Shown here: piece after piece, positions 45,111-55,672 of the stretch
Numbering within the stretch: the stretch's first letter is position 1
How the letters are laid out: each line of letters starts with the position of its first letter
The notes under the pieces: generated by a model
Told to the model about the DNA's origin: nothing
Seen by the model: only the letters and a program-made list of their open reading frames with translations
Database searches by the model: none
Position numbers and translations under genes: made by a program
DNA from: Phytophthora hibernalis
Taxonomy: Eukaryota; Oomycota; Peronosporomycetes; Peronosporales; Peronosporaceae
Assembly (NCBI GenBank): GCA_012656075.1
Contig: JAAKBF010000151.1
Span: 1,054,001-1,118,000, forward strand
Reading direction: 5' to 3'
DNA length: 64,000 nucleotides

Positions 45111-46220
45111 ATGACAGACTCGCGCAAGGAGGCCACGAATCTGGTCCAAGGGACACTTGTACCAGTGTCCACACTCTCAAACGTATCGCGAGTGCTGAAA
45201 TCTACTTTCAGTTATGAGTCTGCTCACGAGTTTTTAGCTGGTTTCACCGTGAAAACACTGGGCCCAAGAAAACAAGCTATTGCTAAGTTGATTGCCCCTC
45301 ACGAGTGTGCTCGTGAAATTAAGTTTGTTTTTACTGAACAATTTGTGGCGAAATGTCTCCGGCTTTTGGATGAGTATGCAAAATCACTCCCAGAGATCAA
45401 TCAACCTGTCGGCATTCGAGTACCAAGGGTTGGCGTATTTAGCCAAGATCAGCTATACGTGATGGCTCAATATCATCAAGTGATGCAAACTCTGACCGCG
45501 GCATCTGGCACCATGGAGTGGGTTCAATCGACTTCATTAAATCGACTATCAGTACCGCCTGGTCTCGATGAATACCTAAATAATGGTAAAGATAGCGCTA
45601 CTGCAGCAATTCGGAGTTTGTTATTGACTATGACTCGAGAATCGCCATTAGGACGGATTCGTAATGACGCTATATTACGGTTTCGCGAAGACGAATGGCT
45701 CAACGATGACGCCTTAATGCACAGTATGACAACGCGTCACGAAGAATACGGTCCGATTGGCATCGTTTCCCCGGCATTTTGTGGGACTGAAGATATCGAA
45801 AGTAAATACAAGATTATCGAAGGTAGCGAGCCGTTTCACAGCCGCAATGGATTCGTGCTACTTCCACTCCACCTCGACAAAAATCACTGGTGCGGCGTCG
45901 TGTTCGACCTGAAATCGACACCACAAATGCTCACTGTGTTTGACCCTCAGCAAAAACGGAAGCACTTCGAGGAATGCGAAACCATCGTCGAAACTTTGTT
46001 CGTCGAGACCACGAAGTCGATGGTAGCTAAACGAGAGGAACGTTTGAAGCAATCGGATGGCTACAACTGCGGTCCGCTGGTGCTGCTGTTCTTCGAGTGT
46101 ACCGTGAGAGGAATAGCCTTGCCAACGTCCCCGTCAAAAAGCCTTCTACGATACTTCAGGATGCGGTATCTGCTGAAGGACTGCATGCATAGGGAAGCTA
46201 TAGTACCTAAGACTAAATAG
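45111..46220 (+). CDS. Ulp1-like cysteine protease (C48 family) of the MULE
   Basis: An intact 369-codon frame starts at ATG 45,111, 18 nt after the transposase stop. The C-terminal half holds the Ulp1 fold: DEWLNDDALMHSM, catalytic His in LDKNHWCGVVFD, Asp in LTVFDPQQ, and Gln and Cys in KQSDGYNCGPLVLLFFE. The N-terminal 150 residues are unassigned. Ulp1 enzymes remove SUMO or related modifiers. In transposons the substrate is unknown, and an effect on the transposase or host chromatin proteins is only a guess. All catalytic residues are present and the frame is unbroken, in contrast to almost every other transposon gene in the window. Confidence 0.85.
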   Translation: MTDSRKEATNLVQGTLVPVSTLSNVSRVLKSTFSYESAHEFLAGFTVKTLGPRKQAIAKLIAPHECAREIKFVFTEQFVAKCLRLLDEYAKSLPEINQPVGIRVPRVGVFSQDQLYVMAQYHQVMQTLTAASGTMEWVQSTSLNRLSVPPGLDEYLNNGKDSATAAIRSLLLTMTRESPLGRIRNDAILRFREDEWLNDDALMHSMTTRHEEYGPIGIVSPAFCGTEDIESKYKIIEGSEPFHSRNGFVLLPLHLDKNHWCGVVFDLKSTPQMLTVFDPQQKRKHFEECETIVETLFVETTKSMVAKREERLKQSDGYNCGPLVLLFFECTVRGIALPTSPSKSLLRYFRMRYLLKDCMHREAIVPKTK

Positions 46221-47001
46221 TACTTGCGGTCGACCATTCAATGTTAAAAAAGATTCTTTACTCGTATTCGTTCCCAGGAAATAGATAGCATTGCTTCATG
46301 TCATGCTGAAGTCGAAGAGATGTTTTGAGTGTTGCTCTGTCCGAGTTAGCTTTTTGAAGTCAAAATCACAAGTCATGCGCACATTCGCGCAACACCAAAT
46401 TGTGTTCGTACGACATTTAGACGAGAAGACGGCATTATCGTATGCGCAATCAACCCCCTTGAGTAAGATGTCTAAATTTGATGAAATTTATGAAATCCGC
46501 GCGTAATATATTCCTGGTTTGTGCCTTTTGTGCCTTCTGTGTCTTTGTCCACTGTTAACTCAGAGGAGGTGACTGACACGGTGACTATTATGCGCTCTTA
46601 GGTACGAAGGCACAAACCGGCTGTGTGACTCTAACATCGATCTACTTAATTTGCTGTACGCATGAAAACCTTTTCCAAACTCTCCCTTCCTCTCGCTGAC
46701 AAACATGTGCACTGCACCTTAAGCTTACCACAAGTCGCAGATACGTGTCCTGCAGAATCAACGTGCAAAACACTGTAGTACTGTAGTATTTCGCTCTTGC
46801 TACGCTGAGTTGAAGCGTTGTCATACACAATGGCTAGGGGCAGCGCGATGCATCCTTCGCAGCAAATACTGCTCGTTGCGCTGCAACCAACACCTCCCGG
46901 TACGTGTAGTAAAAACATAGTACATGTATTAATTAATACGTCGCTTTTCATTTAGAGGTTTACTCATGCACATACAGTACTTGGGGTTCGCGATCACAGG
47001 T
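46221..47001. other. Spacer between MULE and GH5 copy B
   Basis: A local inverted repeat (GGTTTGTGCCTTYTGTGCC at about 46,516 and AAGGCACAAACC at 46,607-46,618) may be part of the MULE end. No gene is present. Confidence 0.4.
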
Positions 47002-49062
47002 TTAGACGTGCACGTTCACGACGTGTCCGATCAAAGGCGAATATTCGTCCCGCCTCCTGTAGCGCGCGATGGCCAAGACGGCAGCCAGTCCGCTGAAGCC
47101 CACGACCACACCAACGAGAGTCCAAACCAAGATCTTCTTGCTCACGGAGGAAGCAAACAACTCCTGGCGCTCCACGCTGGACGGACTCGGGATGGCAAGC
47201 AGATGAGCTGCTCCGCCAAAGTCGCAGGTGGCACCCTCTCACGGTGTGCGTGCCAGTACTCGTTGAACGCCCAGTCGCACCGCTCCTCGATCGTGCCAAA
47301 GCGTTCATTAATGTTGGTGCAGTCCACCTCGTTGCCGTCGCACGCGAAATCCAAGCTGCGCTCGAGGTCCGAGTGGCGCACGCCACGCTTGGCCGCGCAG
47401 ATGAAAGCGCCCTTGTCCTCTACCTGACAGGCCGTGAACACTTCTTCGTCGGTGCGGTAGTTTGACACGTTCTTCGGGAACGCACCCTTGCGCACCAGGT
47501 CCAGGAAGTTCCAGCGCGAGCCGAACTCCGTCTTGAAGTTCCAGAAGTACCAGCCGTGACCCACTGCGAACGCGTTCAGCTTCTTCATGTTGAGGTTGCG
47601 TGTGAACTCAAGCTCGTCGTGGTTATCTTGCTGGCCAAAAGAGGTGTTGCTCGTGATCGGACACTTGCCGAATGACGGACCGGATTGGCCTGTGCCGTAC
47701 GGGCCTTGAATCGGCTTGGTAATGTCCAACGGAGTGCCAGGGAAGCCTTCACCGAGGTAAGTGCTGTGCACGGGACACTTGGTCATGCGGCATTGAATAT
47801 TGGGGAAGCCCGGCAGGTTATCGTTGAAGCCGTTCAACCACATAGCGCAGTTGTCCGTCCCCAGAGACCATTCGCCGACGATCACAGGCATCATGGCGTT
47901 TTCCATTTCTGCGACCATGTACTTTTGCTGACACGCATTGGCGAAATAGTCCGAGCGCGTACCGGGAGCATTCCAAGCTTGGTAAATGTGCGTGTCCAGA
48001 GCAATATCTGGACAGCCGCGCATGAACTGCGACCAATACTGTACGCCGAAGCGGAACGAGTCATGGAGCACGAACTTCCAGTGGGGTGCACGGGCCTTGA
48101 CACGCTTGTACGACTTCCAGTAGTAGTCCTTGAGAAGATCTATTGGCGTCAACTCCCAGGGCTCGTTAACAGGCTCCAGCCCAATGATAGCCGGGTGGTT
48201 GGCGTATCGGTCAACGATAGCAGCCACCGTGGAGAGCGAGTGGTTCAGATGATCGTAGTTGATGGACGTGTACGTGTTGGTGACAGGATCAAATTCACCG
48301 GCCCATCCAGCCGAGCGCAGGGGCCAGTGCTCGAATGTGGTGGTGCCAATGGGCTGAGTACTGGCAGTGGACGTCCACTTGACAGACGAGGACATGCCGC
48401 TGTTGTCAAAGCCGTTCTGCGAGCCGATCAAGCCGTGGATGTCCAGCAGCAAGTCGATGTTGTATTGGAACGCGAGGTTTGCAACGCGGTCGAGCTCGTT
48501 GACGGCGCCATCCGTGCAGCCGATGTAGGGCTCGTACGGGTTGAACATCAATCTCCGACAGGCACCCGCAGCGAGTTCACACCGGCCTCGGCCATTTCCT
48601 TCAGGTCGTCCTCCGTGACCCAGGTGGCCCAATGGATACGCAGCTGGCGGTTGGCTTCCTCCTTGCCGAGTGCCGTGCAGAAGGTGTACATGTCCATGGC
48701 GGTCTTCTCGGGAGCCTGGTCACCGAAGCGCTGCTGCGTGCTCAGGAACTGGTAGAAGAGCGTGGGGTGATCCAGGGCTCCAGCACGAGCCAACCACCCA
48801 GATTGGCACCGCGCACCTGCTTGTTGAAAGGCGTAGCATGCTTGTCGCTGGAACACGTTTGGTTCTCGTCATTGGGGTGGAAGCTTTCGAAGAAGTCGGG
48901 GTTCTCGGAGTTGAAGACGTGGTCGTTCTTCCAGTACCACTTGGCGTCCTTGACCACCGGTAAGCCGTTGTCCAGGATGTGGTCAACGGGTGTGGCATCA
49001 GCCAGCGCGGACAGAGACAGCGTCGACAGCACTGCTGCTACTTGGAGCAGCAAGAGCCTCAT
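47002..49062 (-). CDS. Secreted/membrane GH5 exo-1,3-beta-glucanase, copy B (three -1 frameshifts)
   Basis: The start is ATG 49,062: signal peptide (MRLLLLQVAAVLSTLSLSALA), then the GH5 domain with IIGLEPVNEPW (acid/base Glu) and VIVGEWSLG (nucleophile), and a C-terminal membrane helix (VWTLVGVVVGFSGLAAVLAI) with a short basic tail, stop at 47,002. That suggests a type I protein at the cell surface. The frame needs one extra base at about 48,765, 48,552 and 47,238. At the first two sites copy A has exactly one base more, so they are single-base losses. Corrected length is about 687 residues. Everything else is conserved, so assembly error is as likely as a young pseudogene. The core promoter is at 49,087-49,103. 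Confidence 0.88.
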
Positions 49063-49086
49063 CGTGGAGTGGTGTGTGTCTGGCGT

Positions 49087-49103
49087 CGAAAGTGGAAATG
49101 AGC
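49087..49103 (-). promoter_or_regulatory. Oomycete Inr-FPR core promoter of GH5 copy B
   Basis: The minus strand reads GCTCATTTCCACTTTCG, a near-consensus site. The predicted transcription start is about 35 nt before the ATG. Confidence 0.72.
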
Positions 49104-51963
49104 TCGAGAGTGGCAAGACAAACTGCCGGTACAGTACAAACTGCACCGTCGTGGCTGTTCCAGTGAGCCATGAGCGCGGTCGCTTGCTCGGCGCGGGCGG
49201 CTGGGGCGCGGCCACAGAAAAGGCAACAAGACACCCGTGCCAGCTTCAACTTTGGCATAAACCGGCAGGTTCGTGCTACGCTTGACACACGACGAAGCTC
49301 CTGCGCTTGACCTTTAGCTTTGGCGAGACTCAATGCAGGCAGATCGAGGCAAGGCCTCGGAGGAAGCCGCGGTACCTGGATGAGCGCAACCAGCTTGGAC
49401 GTCCCAAGCAGTCCGTCGCCTTGCAATGGAGCCGATGGCGGGATACATGTATCAAGCCTTGGTTCAAGGAGTGCTGCCCGCCTCTGCCGCTTGTCAACGA
49501 AAACATTGTGCGCAGCTGCATGCGATAGCCCCCATGGAGGACCAGCCCAAGCGCAAAGCTGGCGGGCACGGTACGAGAAACATGCTGGGCGACGCGTGCT
49601 CTTGCTCTGCTTGCCTGCTGCCACGCAAAACTACAGCGTTGAAGGGCGCGCAGAACAGCGCGAGGCAAAAACTGAAGTTTGCGGGTCGTTACCAAATCGG
49701 GCTCCAAGCAGAATTTTTAGAACGTGGCAGCGAGCTTCGACTGACAGTCTCTGCGCTGGTGTACATGTACTGTACACATATGCAGGAGGGTGATACATGT
49801 AATGTATCGGCGCTGCGAGTCGAAATCGCAACCACGCCAAATGCATGAGCCAAAAAGTGCTGTAAAATGCCGCGTCCATTTTTCGGAGGATGAAAATGAA
49901 TGTTGCAATACATGTACCGGTCGCGAATAGAGATTCTCTATTATCCATATTATAGGATAGAGAACGTCTGGTCCAGACCGAAATATCCGTAAAAATCCGC
50001 AGATATAAATCGGGCCTCCGTTGTTCCAACAAAAAGCAATACTTGGTAACTATTATATAGCAGGTTTTGCTCCATTTCTTGATGCTGCCCGCATGATTCA
50101 TGAGTAGGCGCCCCCTGGGGGAGACTACCCATGAATATCAGGCGTGCGGCACGCCGCGTGCCGCAGGTTAAACTACCTTGTGCACATTGAATACAAAAGT
50201 AATCCATGTAGAAATGTAAAAATTAGATATATGTTTCTTGTAAAACCCAAAAATCAAAAAGAAATAACTTACATAAGTAAAAAGAAATAGGAATGACGTG
50301 AAAAAGACGTGAAAGCGTGATTTTAAAAAGTACTGCTATCCCAGTACAAGAAATTATCTTTCGCGAGTGATGAACATCCGCTCGAGTGAGCTTGATCTTT
50401 CACACCGAACACCTTACTCGAAGCGAAGGCATTGCGAGATGACCCCGACTTCGATGCCCGAAAGGTATACATAGGGCTCGGTTAGAATGGGCCCTCGAAG
50501 TGGACGAACACTAATGTTTCACAAACTCTACAATTTTACACAGCAACTGCAACAACAAGCAGCAAGAACGAGAGATACATGTATCCTGTAAGAACAGCAA
50601 ATTCACCGTTCGCCTGAAGCCCCATCGCCATCGGCTTTGCCAGCTCCCTCGGCTGCAGCGATGCCGCTCGCATCTACAAGTACTGTACAGCACCAGCGAG
50701 AAAGCCGATCTTCGTTAGCTCGCGATTGAAGTTCAGAACAGGTGGCCGCAAATTGAAGTGGCACGACAGGCGTGACGCCGGGCGGAATGCGTTGTCGTTG
50801 CGAGCCTTGGAGTCCGTTCAACGGACAGCAGTGATGCACGTCGTGCAATGTCACTGCACGTGGACGGACGGAGACCTGCACTCGCTCCGTGTGTTTCTAC
50901 CTGTACGAGAAGCGAGACAACGAGCATATCCAGACGGATGCAGATACCGCCCGCCTTTTATTCTCGCCGCAAAGGCAGTGCCGCCGGCACCGATGGCATC
51001 GGCGATACCTGGGCACTTATAATAGAGAATGCTTCGTGAACAAGAGTTTGTACAGTAGTTGCATCCTCCTGGTCCACATTGAAAAGCTTCCCGGCGTTGG
51101 TCACGGCTGGGACGTCGGCTGAGCGGCAAAATTTCGCCGGGAAGGCGACGAGCTCCTTGTCACCCAACAGGAAGTTGTCCTCGGCGAGGATTCTCTCCCG
51201 GTGGCTGCACATGTATGAATACATGCACATGTGCCAAACCACTGCATGTAAACGCAGTTATTGATTGGGTCGTATCGCCGATATCTGGCGCGTGACTTTC
51301 ACCACGTTAGTCGGTCTGCATCGAACTCCCGAGGCCGGTGCAAATTCGTCATGGGTACGTTGGGCTCCATTCCGCCCCACAGTTTGACACGGAGATGGGC
51401 TTGTTGGTCGATTGTTGAGTCTCAACTTGAGACCCCCAAACGAGTCACCAACGGTGAAAGTCTTCTCATGATGAGAAGAATTTGGCCTGGCAACCCGTAA
51501 CAAAGGCGTTGGTGGAGGCTTGTCGACTCCTGGCGGCAACTTGCGAGATCCGAGGCCATTTAGGCCGTAGCATTCTTTAAAATAACAACATGTATCCACG
51601 AGCATCCAATATTACTCTGCCCGAGGAGTAACTGGATACTATCCAGTGACCGAGGAGTAATATTGGATGCTCGTTGTCGTCATGGGAGGGATAACCTTCC
51701 CCGCAGTTGCCCCCCGCTAAAGATCTCTTGAGACACATAACAAAACCCAAAGCCTTGAGACCACGAGGTTGATGGAGGCATGACATTAGAAACGTTAGTG
51801 GCAATTTTGGACTAGTAGTGCTAATAATAATGCTAACGAATTCATGTCGACATCAGCATTAGTACATGTACTAGTAGTTGGTCCATGACGTTAGTATTAG
51901 CACTAGTAATAGCGCGGCCTTTGAAGGTGTTAAAAGATCTCTCAAGATAGTAGTACTAATACC
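49104..51963. other. Gene-free spacer
   Basis: No supported coding sequence. Palindromic TACATGTA motifs recur between 49.4 and 49.9 kb. There is a small GC palindrome (TGCGGCACG/CGTGCCGCA, about 50,143-50,163) and a 20-bp-arm hairpin at 51,598-51,674. Confidence 0.4.
51598..51674. repeat. Perfect 20-bp inverted repeat with an inner palindrome
   Basis: The arms 51,598-51,617 and 51,655-51,674 (ACGAGCATCCAATATTACTC and complement) match exactly. The 37-nt loop contains a second palindrome (ACTGGATACTATCCAGT) and a direct repeat of CGAGGAGTAA. The structure is a multi-stem cruciform or the ends of a tiny element. Confidence 0.88.
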
Positions 51964-52147
51964 GGATGTTTATCACCAAGGGCCACAATAAGAGAGCGGA
52001 TTATCAGCAAGGACCACAAATGCAGCGATTGGTAGTTATGGTTAGCTTCACACTCAGCGTGACTGTCTTCATGTTCTTGGAGTTGAAACCTTTTATAGAT
52101 GCGCACGGTGCTGAACGCCCATTCTGGAACTCTCCTCACCACAACCG

Positions 52148-54428
52148 ATGACCAAGCTCGACTTGATGAGCCTTCATGGACAAGATCAGCTCATCCTACA
52201 CGCCTTCTTTAGCGATGTGGCTGCCGCGGGGGCGTTTGTTAGGGACTACGCCCTAAATGCAAACATGAGCGTCTACAGAAAATACGCCTACGGGAATATG
52301 AAGACGTGGGCGTGCATGTCGCACGTTTGTTGTTTTGACAAAGAAAAGGGCACCAAAACTCGTGTCCGGTATGACCAAGGCAAAACGAGTGACGAAGCTT
52401 GCACATGTACCCGCTGAAGCTTGGTATATATCCAAGTTGCAGTTAAGGCACTCGCAGTGTTGTACAAGCTCCCCAGACGTACACGGCCGTCAGCTTCAAG
52501 AACTCACTGGATTTACTGCCGCGATTCTTCAAGATCACAGCACAGCGCTGACCTGGGTGGCAAATAATGTAACCAAGGTCGATGGTATCAATCTTCGGAG
52601 CAAGCCTGCAGTCGTATATCGATCAATCAACGAAGCCAAAGCTGGTCTAACCGTTAGCCCAGAAGTTGAATATGGGCTGTTACCTGGATTTATGGAGACA
52701 TTCGCTTCGGCGAACCCTGGGTGACGCGTTTGTCTTCAATTGGACTCAAAAGACAGATTCTATCGCTTGTTTCTGTCTATCGGCAGCATCGTGCGCATAC
52801 AGAATGCCATTTTGCCTGTCTGGGAGGTAGATGGAACGCACATGAAGCATCAACAATATAATGGAGTGTGCTTGTCGATTATTGGAAAGGATGGAGACAA
52901 ACGCAACATTCCAGTCGCGGTTGCCTACGTTCACAAGGAGCCGATAGACAACTTTGCTTGGTTCTTCACAAATTGTAAAGTTGTAGGTATCCACCTTGAC
53001 GACCGCGTTACCTTTACCGACAGAGGTAAGCAATTAGGAGCTCAACTGTTCTTGGCGCAGTGGGGTTAAGCTGCACCTCAAATTTTGTTCTGTTCATTTA
53101 CGCTTCAACACAATGGATAAGTTCAAGCCTTTGAATTTGAGTGAGTCTAATGTCAACGATGACGTGTTTCAATTGCAATCTGCTCACTCGACCGCCGCTT
53201 TCGACGAAACAATTGCTCATATCAAAGCCAGCTATCCTGATCCAATCACTAAAGAGGCCGGAGACAAGACTATGCATGAATTCGTTTGGAGCTACCTGCT
53301 CGGCATACATCCTACAAGTTGGACCATTGTTGGCAATATGAAAATGTCTGAATGTGAACAGATCTGGCTGAATTCTTCATGGACGGGTGTCGAAGCGTAT
53401 GGCGATGCCTTTCCACTTTTGGGGTTCGCACGACAAGTGGTGTGGAGGGCGATAACAACGGATTACTCTGGGGTGGTGTCCGAACTCAACGTGTGTATGA
53501 GTCCTTGCGATCCTTTTGCCTTCGGTCGATCGATGTGTGCTCTAAGCGATTGGCATTAGTTACAAAATGGAAGGTGGACGGGTTTGACTTAACACTACAC
53601 GCGATGAAACTCATGCAGCAGGAGCAACGTAACGTAGCAAAACTGACGGTAATGCCTAGTGCATCACCAAACTTTCTGGTCTTCGATGCGTTTGGAGCAT
53701 CAGCAAGAACAGGGTGTACTGCCCTCTACGAGGTCAACATGGCATCAGGACACTGCTCGAGATGCGTTGCGTCAGAGCAGCTTCAGATTCCCTGCCGCCA
53801 TATACAAGCTGTTATTTATCGGCTTGCTTCTGATAACAAAGTGGTACCTTTGCTGTACAGACCACAGCAGTATTTCCATAGCGCGTACTTGGTGACCAAC
53901 TTACGCACGGCGATGTCCACCGTGTCAATCAGTATGCCTAGCGATTATTCGTACGAAACAACACAAGCGATTAGACCACCCCCATATTATCGACAAACTG
54001 GGCAATCGTTGCAACGGAAAGCTCAAAAGGCTGACCGTAATAGAGGTTGCAAGCGGAAGCGTAACAAGGGCGAAGGCACGGCCAAAAGATCGACAACTTG
54101 CGCAGATACTCCATCCACAGCTTCAGCGGACATTGGTGAGCATGAAGCTGCGAGAGGTGCTACATGTGACGAGGATGATGAAGATGAGGGGCCAGCAATT
54201 ACCGATTTTTTTGCCGCCCAATCGAGTGCAGCAACAGTAAAGAGGCGGCAACAATACCGTTGTAGTCAATGCGGTGATACCGGACACAATGTGAAGACAT
54301 GCACGAATGTCAACCAGGAACACGAAGAAGCTGGAGTTCCTATCAAAGCGGGAAAGTATCTTATAGGCGACTGTCCCTTTGTAAGCTGCGGAATTCGCAG
54401 TGGATACGACAATTCATTTGCTAATTAG
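52148..54428 (+). pseudogene. MULE transposase with SWIM and CCHC zinc fingers, frameshifted
   Basis: Five overlapping plus-strand frames make one transposase. It has an N-terminal region with a zinc-finger-like core (WACMSHVCCFD) and the DDE core with first Asp in PVWEVDGTHMKHQQYNG and second in VTFTDRGKQ. The Glu is probably in TSGVEGDNNGL. A SWIM finger follows (CSRCVASEQLQIPCRHI), then an acidic linker and a CCHC zinc knuckle (CSQCGDTGHNVKTC), ending at 54,428. Breaks occur near 52,400, 52,725, 53,035-53,110 and 53,440. Unlike the other MULE there is no protease gene and no AT-hook. Confidence 0.88.
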
Positions 54429-54564
54429 ATAACAAGAGGAACGTTTAATAACACGGCGAAGTATGAGAGTGTTGATATGTGCGGCGCCATGTCCGCGCGC
54501 AGGGTTGACACGAAGCGCATGGGCCGTACGCAATGATGACACGATGCGTTCAAGCGTGACGCAC

Positions 54565-54654
54565 GCAGCGCTGGCACAATGCGTGTGGCCAAATGCAGCG
54601 ATGACGCAATGCATGCGGCCAGGTGCAGCGGTGACGCAATGCACCCGAGCGCGC
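54565..54654. repeat. 30-bp minisatellite, three copies, inside the MULE
   Basis: The landmark GCAGCG starts at 54,565, 54,595 and 54,625. Units share TGACGCAATGC and CGGCC blocks. It lies between the transposase stop and the right TIR. Confidence 0.8.
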
Positions 54655-54863
54655 ACAATGGCGTTGTGCTGGAAGGGGAGCCGGATGGATGCCCGGAGAA
54701 TCGGAGACTGAGAGAATAAAAGATTTTGTCGGCACTACCTTTCGCTTGTTGAATAACTACCAATCGCTGCATTTGTGGCCCTTGCTGATAAACCGCTCTC
54801 TTATTGTGGCCCTTGGTGATAAACATCCACTAATACCCCTGCTAACGCTCTTTTTCGAAAACT

Positions 54864-55542
54864 AGTGGTTCTCACGGTTAGAATATTTGCAGGTTGCAGG
54901 GTTGATCATTCAGCCAATCATAGACAATCTACAGCCTTCAAACCGTGAGGGCTTTTTGACCTGCACAAATACAATTTTGTGGAGCGACAGACCTGTTTCT
55001 AGTAGCTCAAGCTCTGTATGGCACTCTAGAGGACACAAGTGACGAAGAAGAGAGTGGTGACGAGCTGGAGGACGTGAATTTGGTTGTACGTGTCCTAGAA
55101 ACGCGCTACTTGTTTCGCAGTAGTGTACTTAAGGCAGCGGTGTGGTATGTGTTGACAAGAAGTCCCGAGCTCTTTCGTAGAAGCGCTCTTTCACGCCGGT
55201 AGTGTAGGCTTTGACGTGGCTGCTGAGATAGTCAATCAGAAGGTGTACCTCACCCGGGGTCCATCGCTTGTTCGTCATCGTTGTGCCTGGTTAGAGCAGT
55301 AGATGGGGGCGAGCGAACGGCGCCTTGGCGAGTGGCTGTCGAGAGAAGAAATGTGCGCTACACCGACAGGCTCTTGTCTGAACCAGTCAGATGAAGAGCA
55401 ATTTCCACCAATGGGCTGGGACCTACAACCTACAGACCAACCTGCGCCCGTTGTTGGAGCAGGAATAGCAGCCAGCATGAAGACTCTTTTGATTGGCCAG
55501 TTTTTCCTGCAACCTGCAAATATTCTAACCGTGAGAACCACT
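54864..55542. mobile_element. Internally deleted PIF/Harbinger-type element
   Basis: Inverted ends TAGTGGTTCTCACGGTTAGA (left, starting 54,863-54,864) and their complement at 55,506-55,543 match for about 37 bp. The possible duplication is ACT or TA. The plus strand has the acidic N-terminus of a transposase (ALYGTLEDTSDEEESGDEL, about 55.0 kb) and the minus strand a SANT-like second gene. Two convergent ORFs are the Harbinger plan. The catalytic middle is missing, so this is a deletion derivative. Confidence 0.7.
55129..55278 (-). pseudogene. SANT/Myb-like DNA-binding fragment of the Harbinger element
   Basis: A 49-codon frame starts MTNKRWTPGEVHLLIDYL and continues with helices rich in Arg and Glu (GVKERFYERARDFL), the form of the SANT/Myb-like partner protein of Harbinger transposases. 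It stops early at 55,129, next to the deletion. Confidence 0.6.
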
Positions 55543-55672
55543 ACTAATTTGATTAGCTTCAGTTATCATTATCATTATTTGTAGTAGTATTATTACACAA
55601 CTAATGATTCAGTACTACCGAACCCGTCCGCCATGTCTAGGCGTAATAATTACAATTCATAGCCGGATAATA

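Larger units (their letters stand above)
41998..46220 (+). mobile_element. Two-gene MULE: transposase plus Ulp1-like protease
   Basis: A Mutator-like transposase gene and a C48/Ulp1-like protease gene lie head to tail on the plus strand, 18 nt apart. MULEs that carry a Ulp1-like domain are known from plants (e.g. Kaonashi-type). Terminal inverted repeats and the 9-bp duplication could not be found by eye, so the limits given are those of the coding sequences. Confidence 0.78.
51964..54828 (+). mobile_element. MULE with 76-bp TIRs and a 9-bp target duplication
   Basis: The complete element is 2,865 bp. The terminal inverted repeats (51,964-52,039 and 54,753-54,828) start GGATGTTTATCACCAAGGGC and differ at two positions. 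It is flanked by the perfect 9-bp direct repeat ACTAATACC (51,955-51,963 and 54,829-54,837). Long TIRs with a 9-bp duplication are diagnostic of Mutator-like elements. The transposase inside is broken, so it would need help to move. Confidence 0.95.

Noticed and set aside
41590..46960. TIRs and target duplication for the Ulp1-type MULE
   Set aside because: I compared both flanks by eye and found only short local inverted repeats, not matching ends.
47685..48755. 356-codon plus-strand ORF
   Set aside because: Antisense of GH5 copy B, similar to the shadow ORF over copy A.
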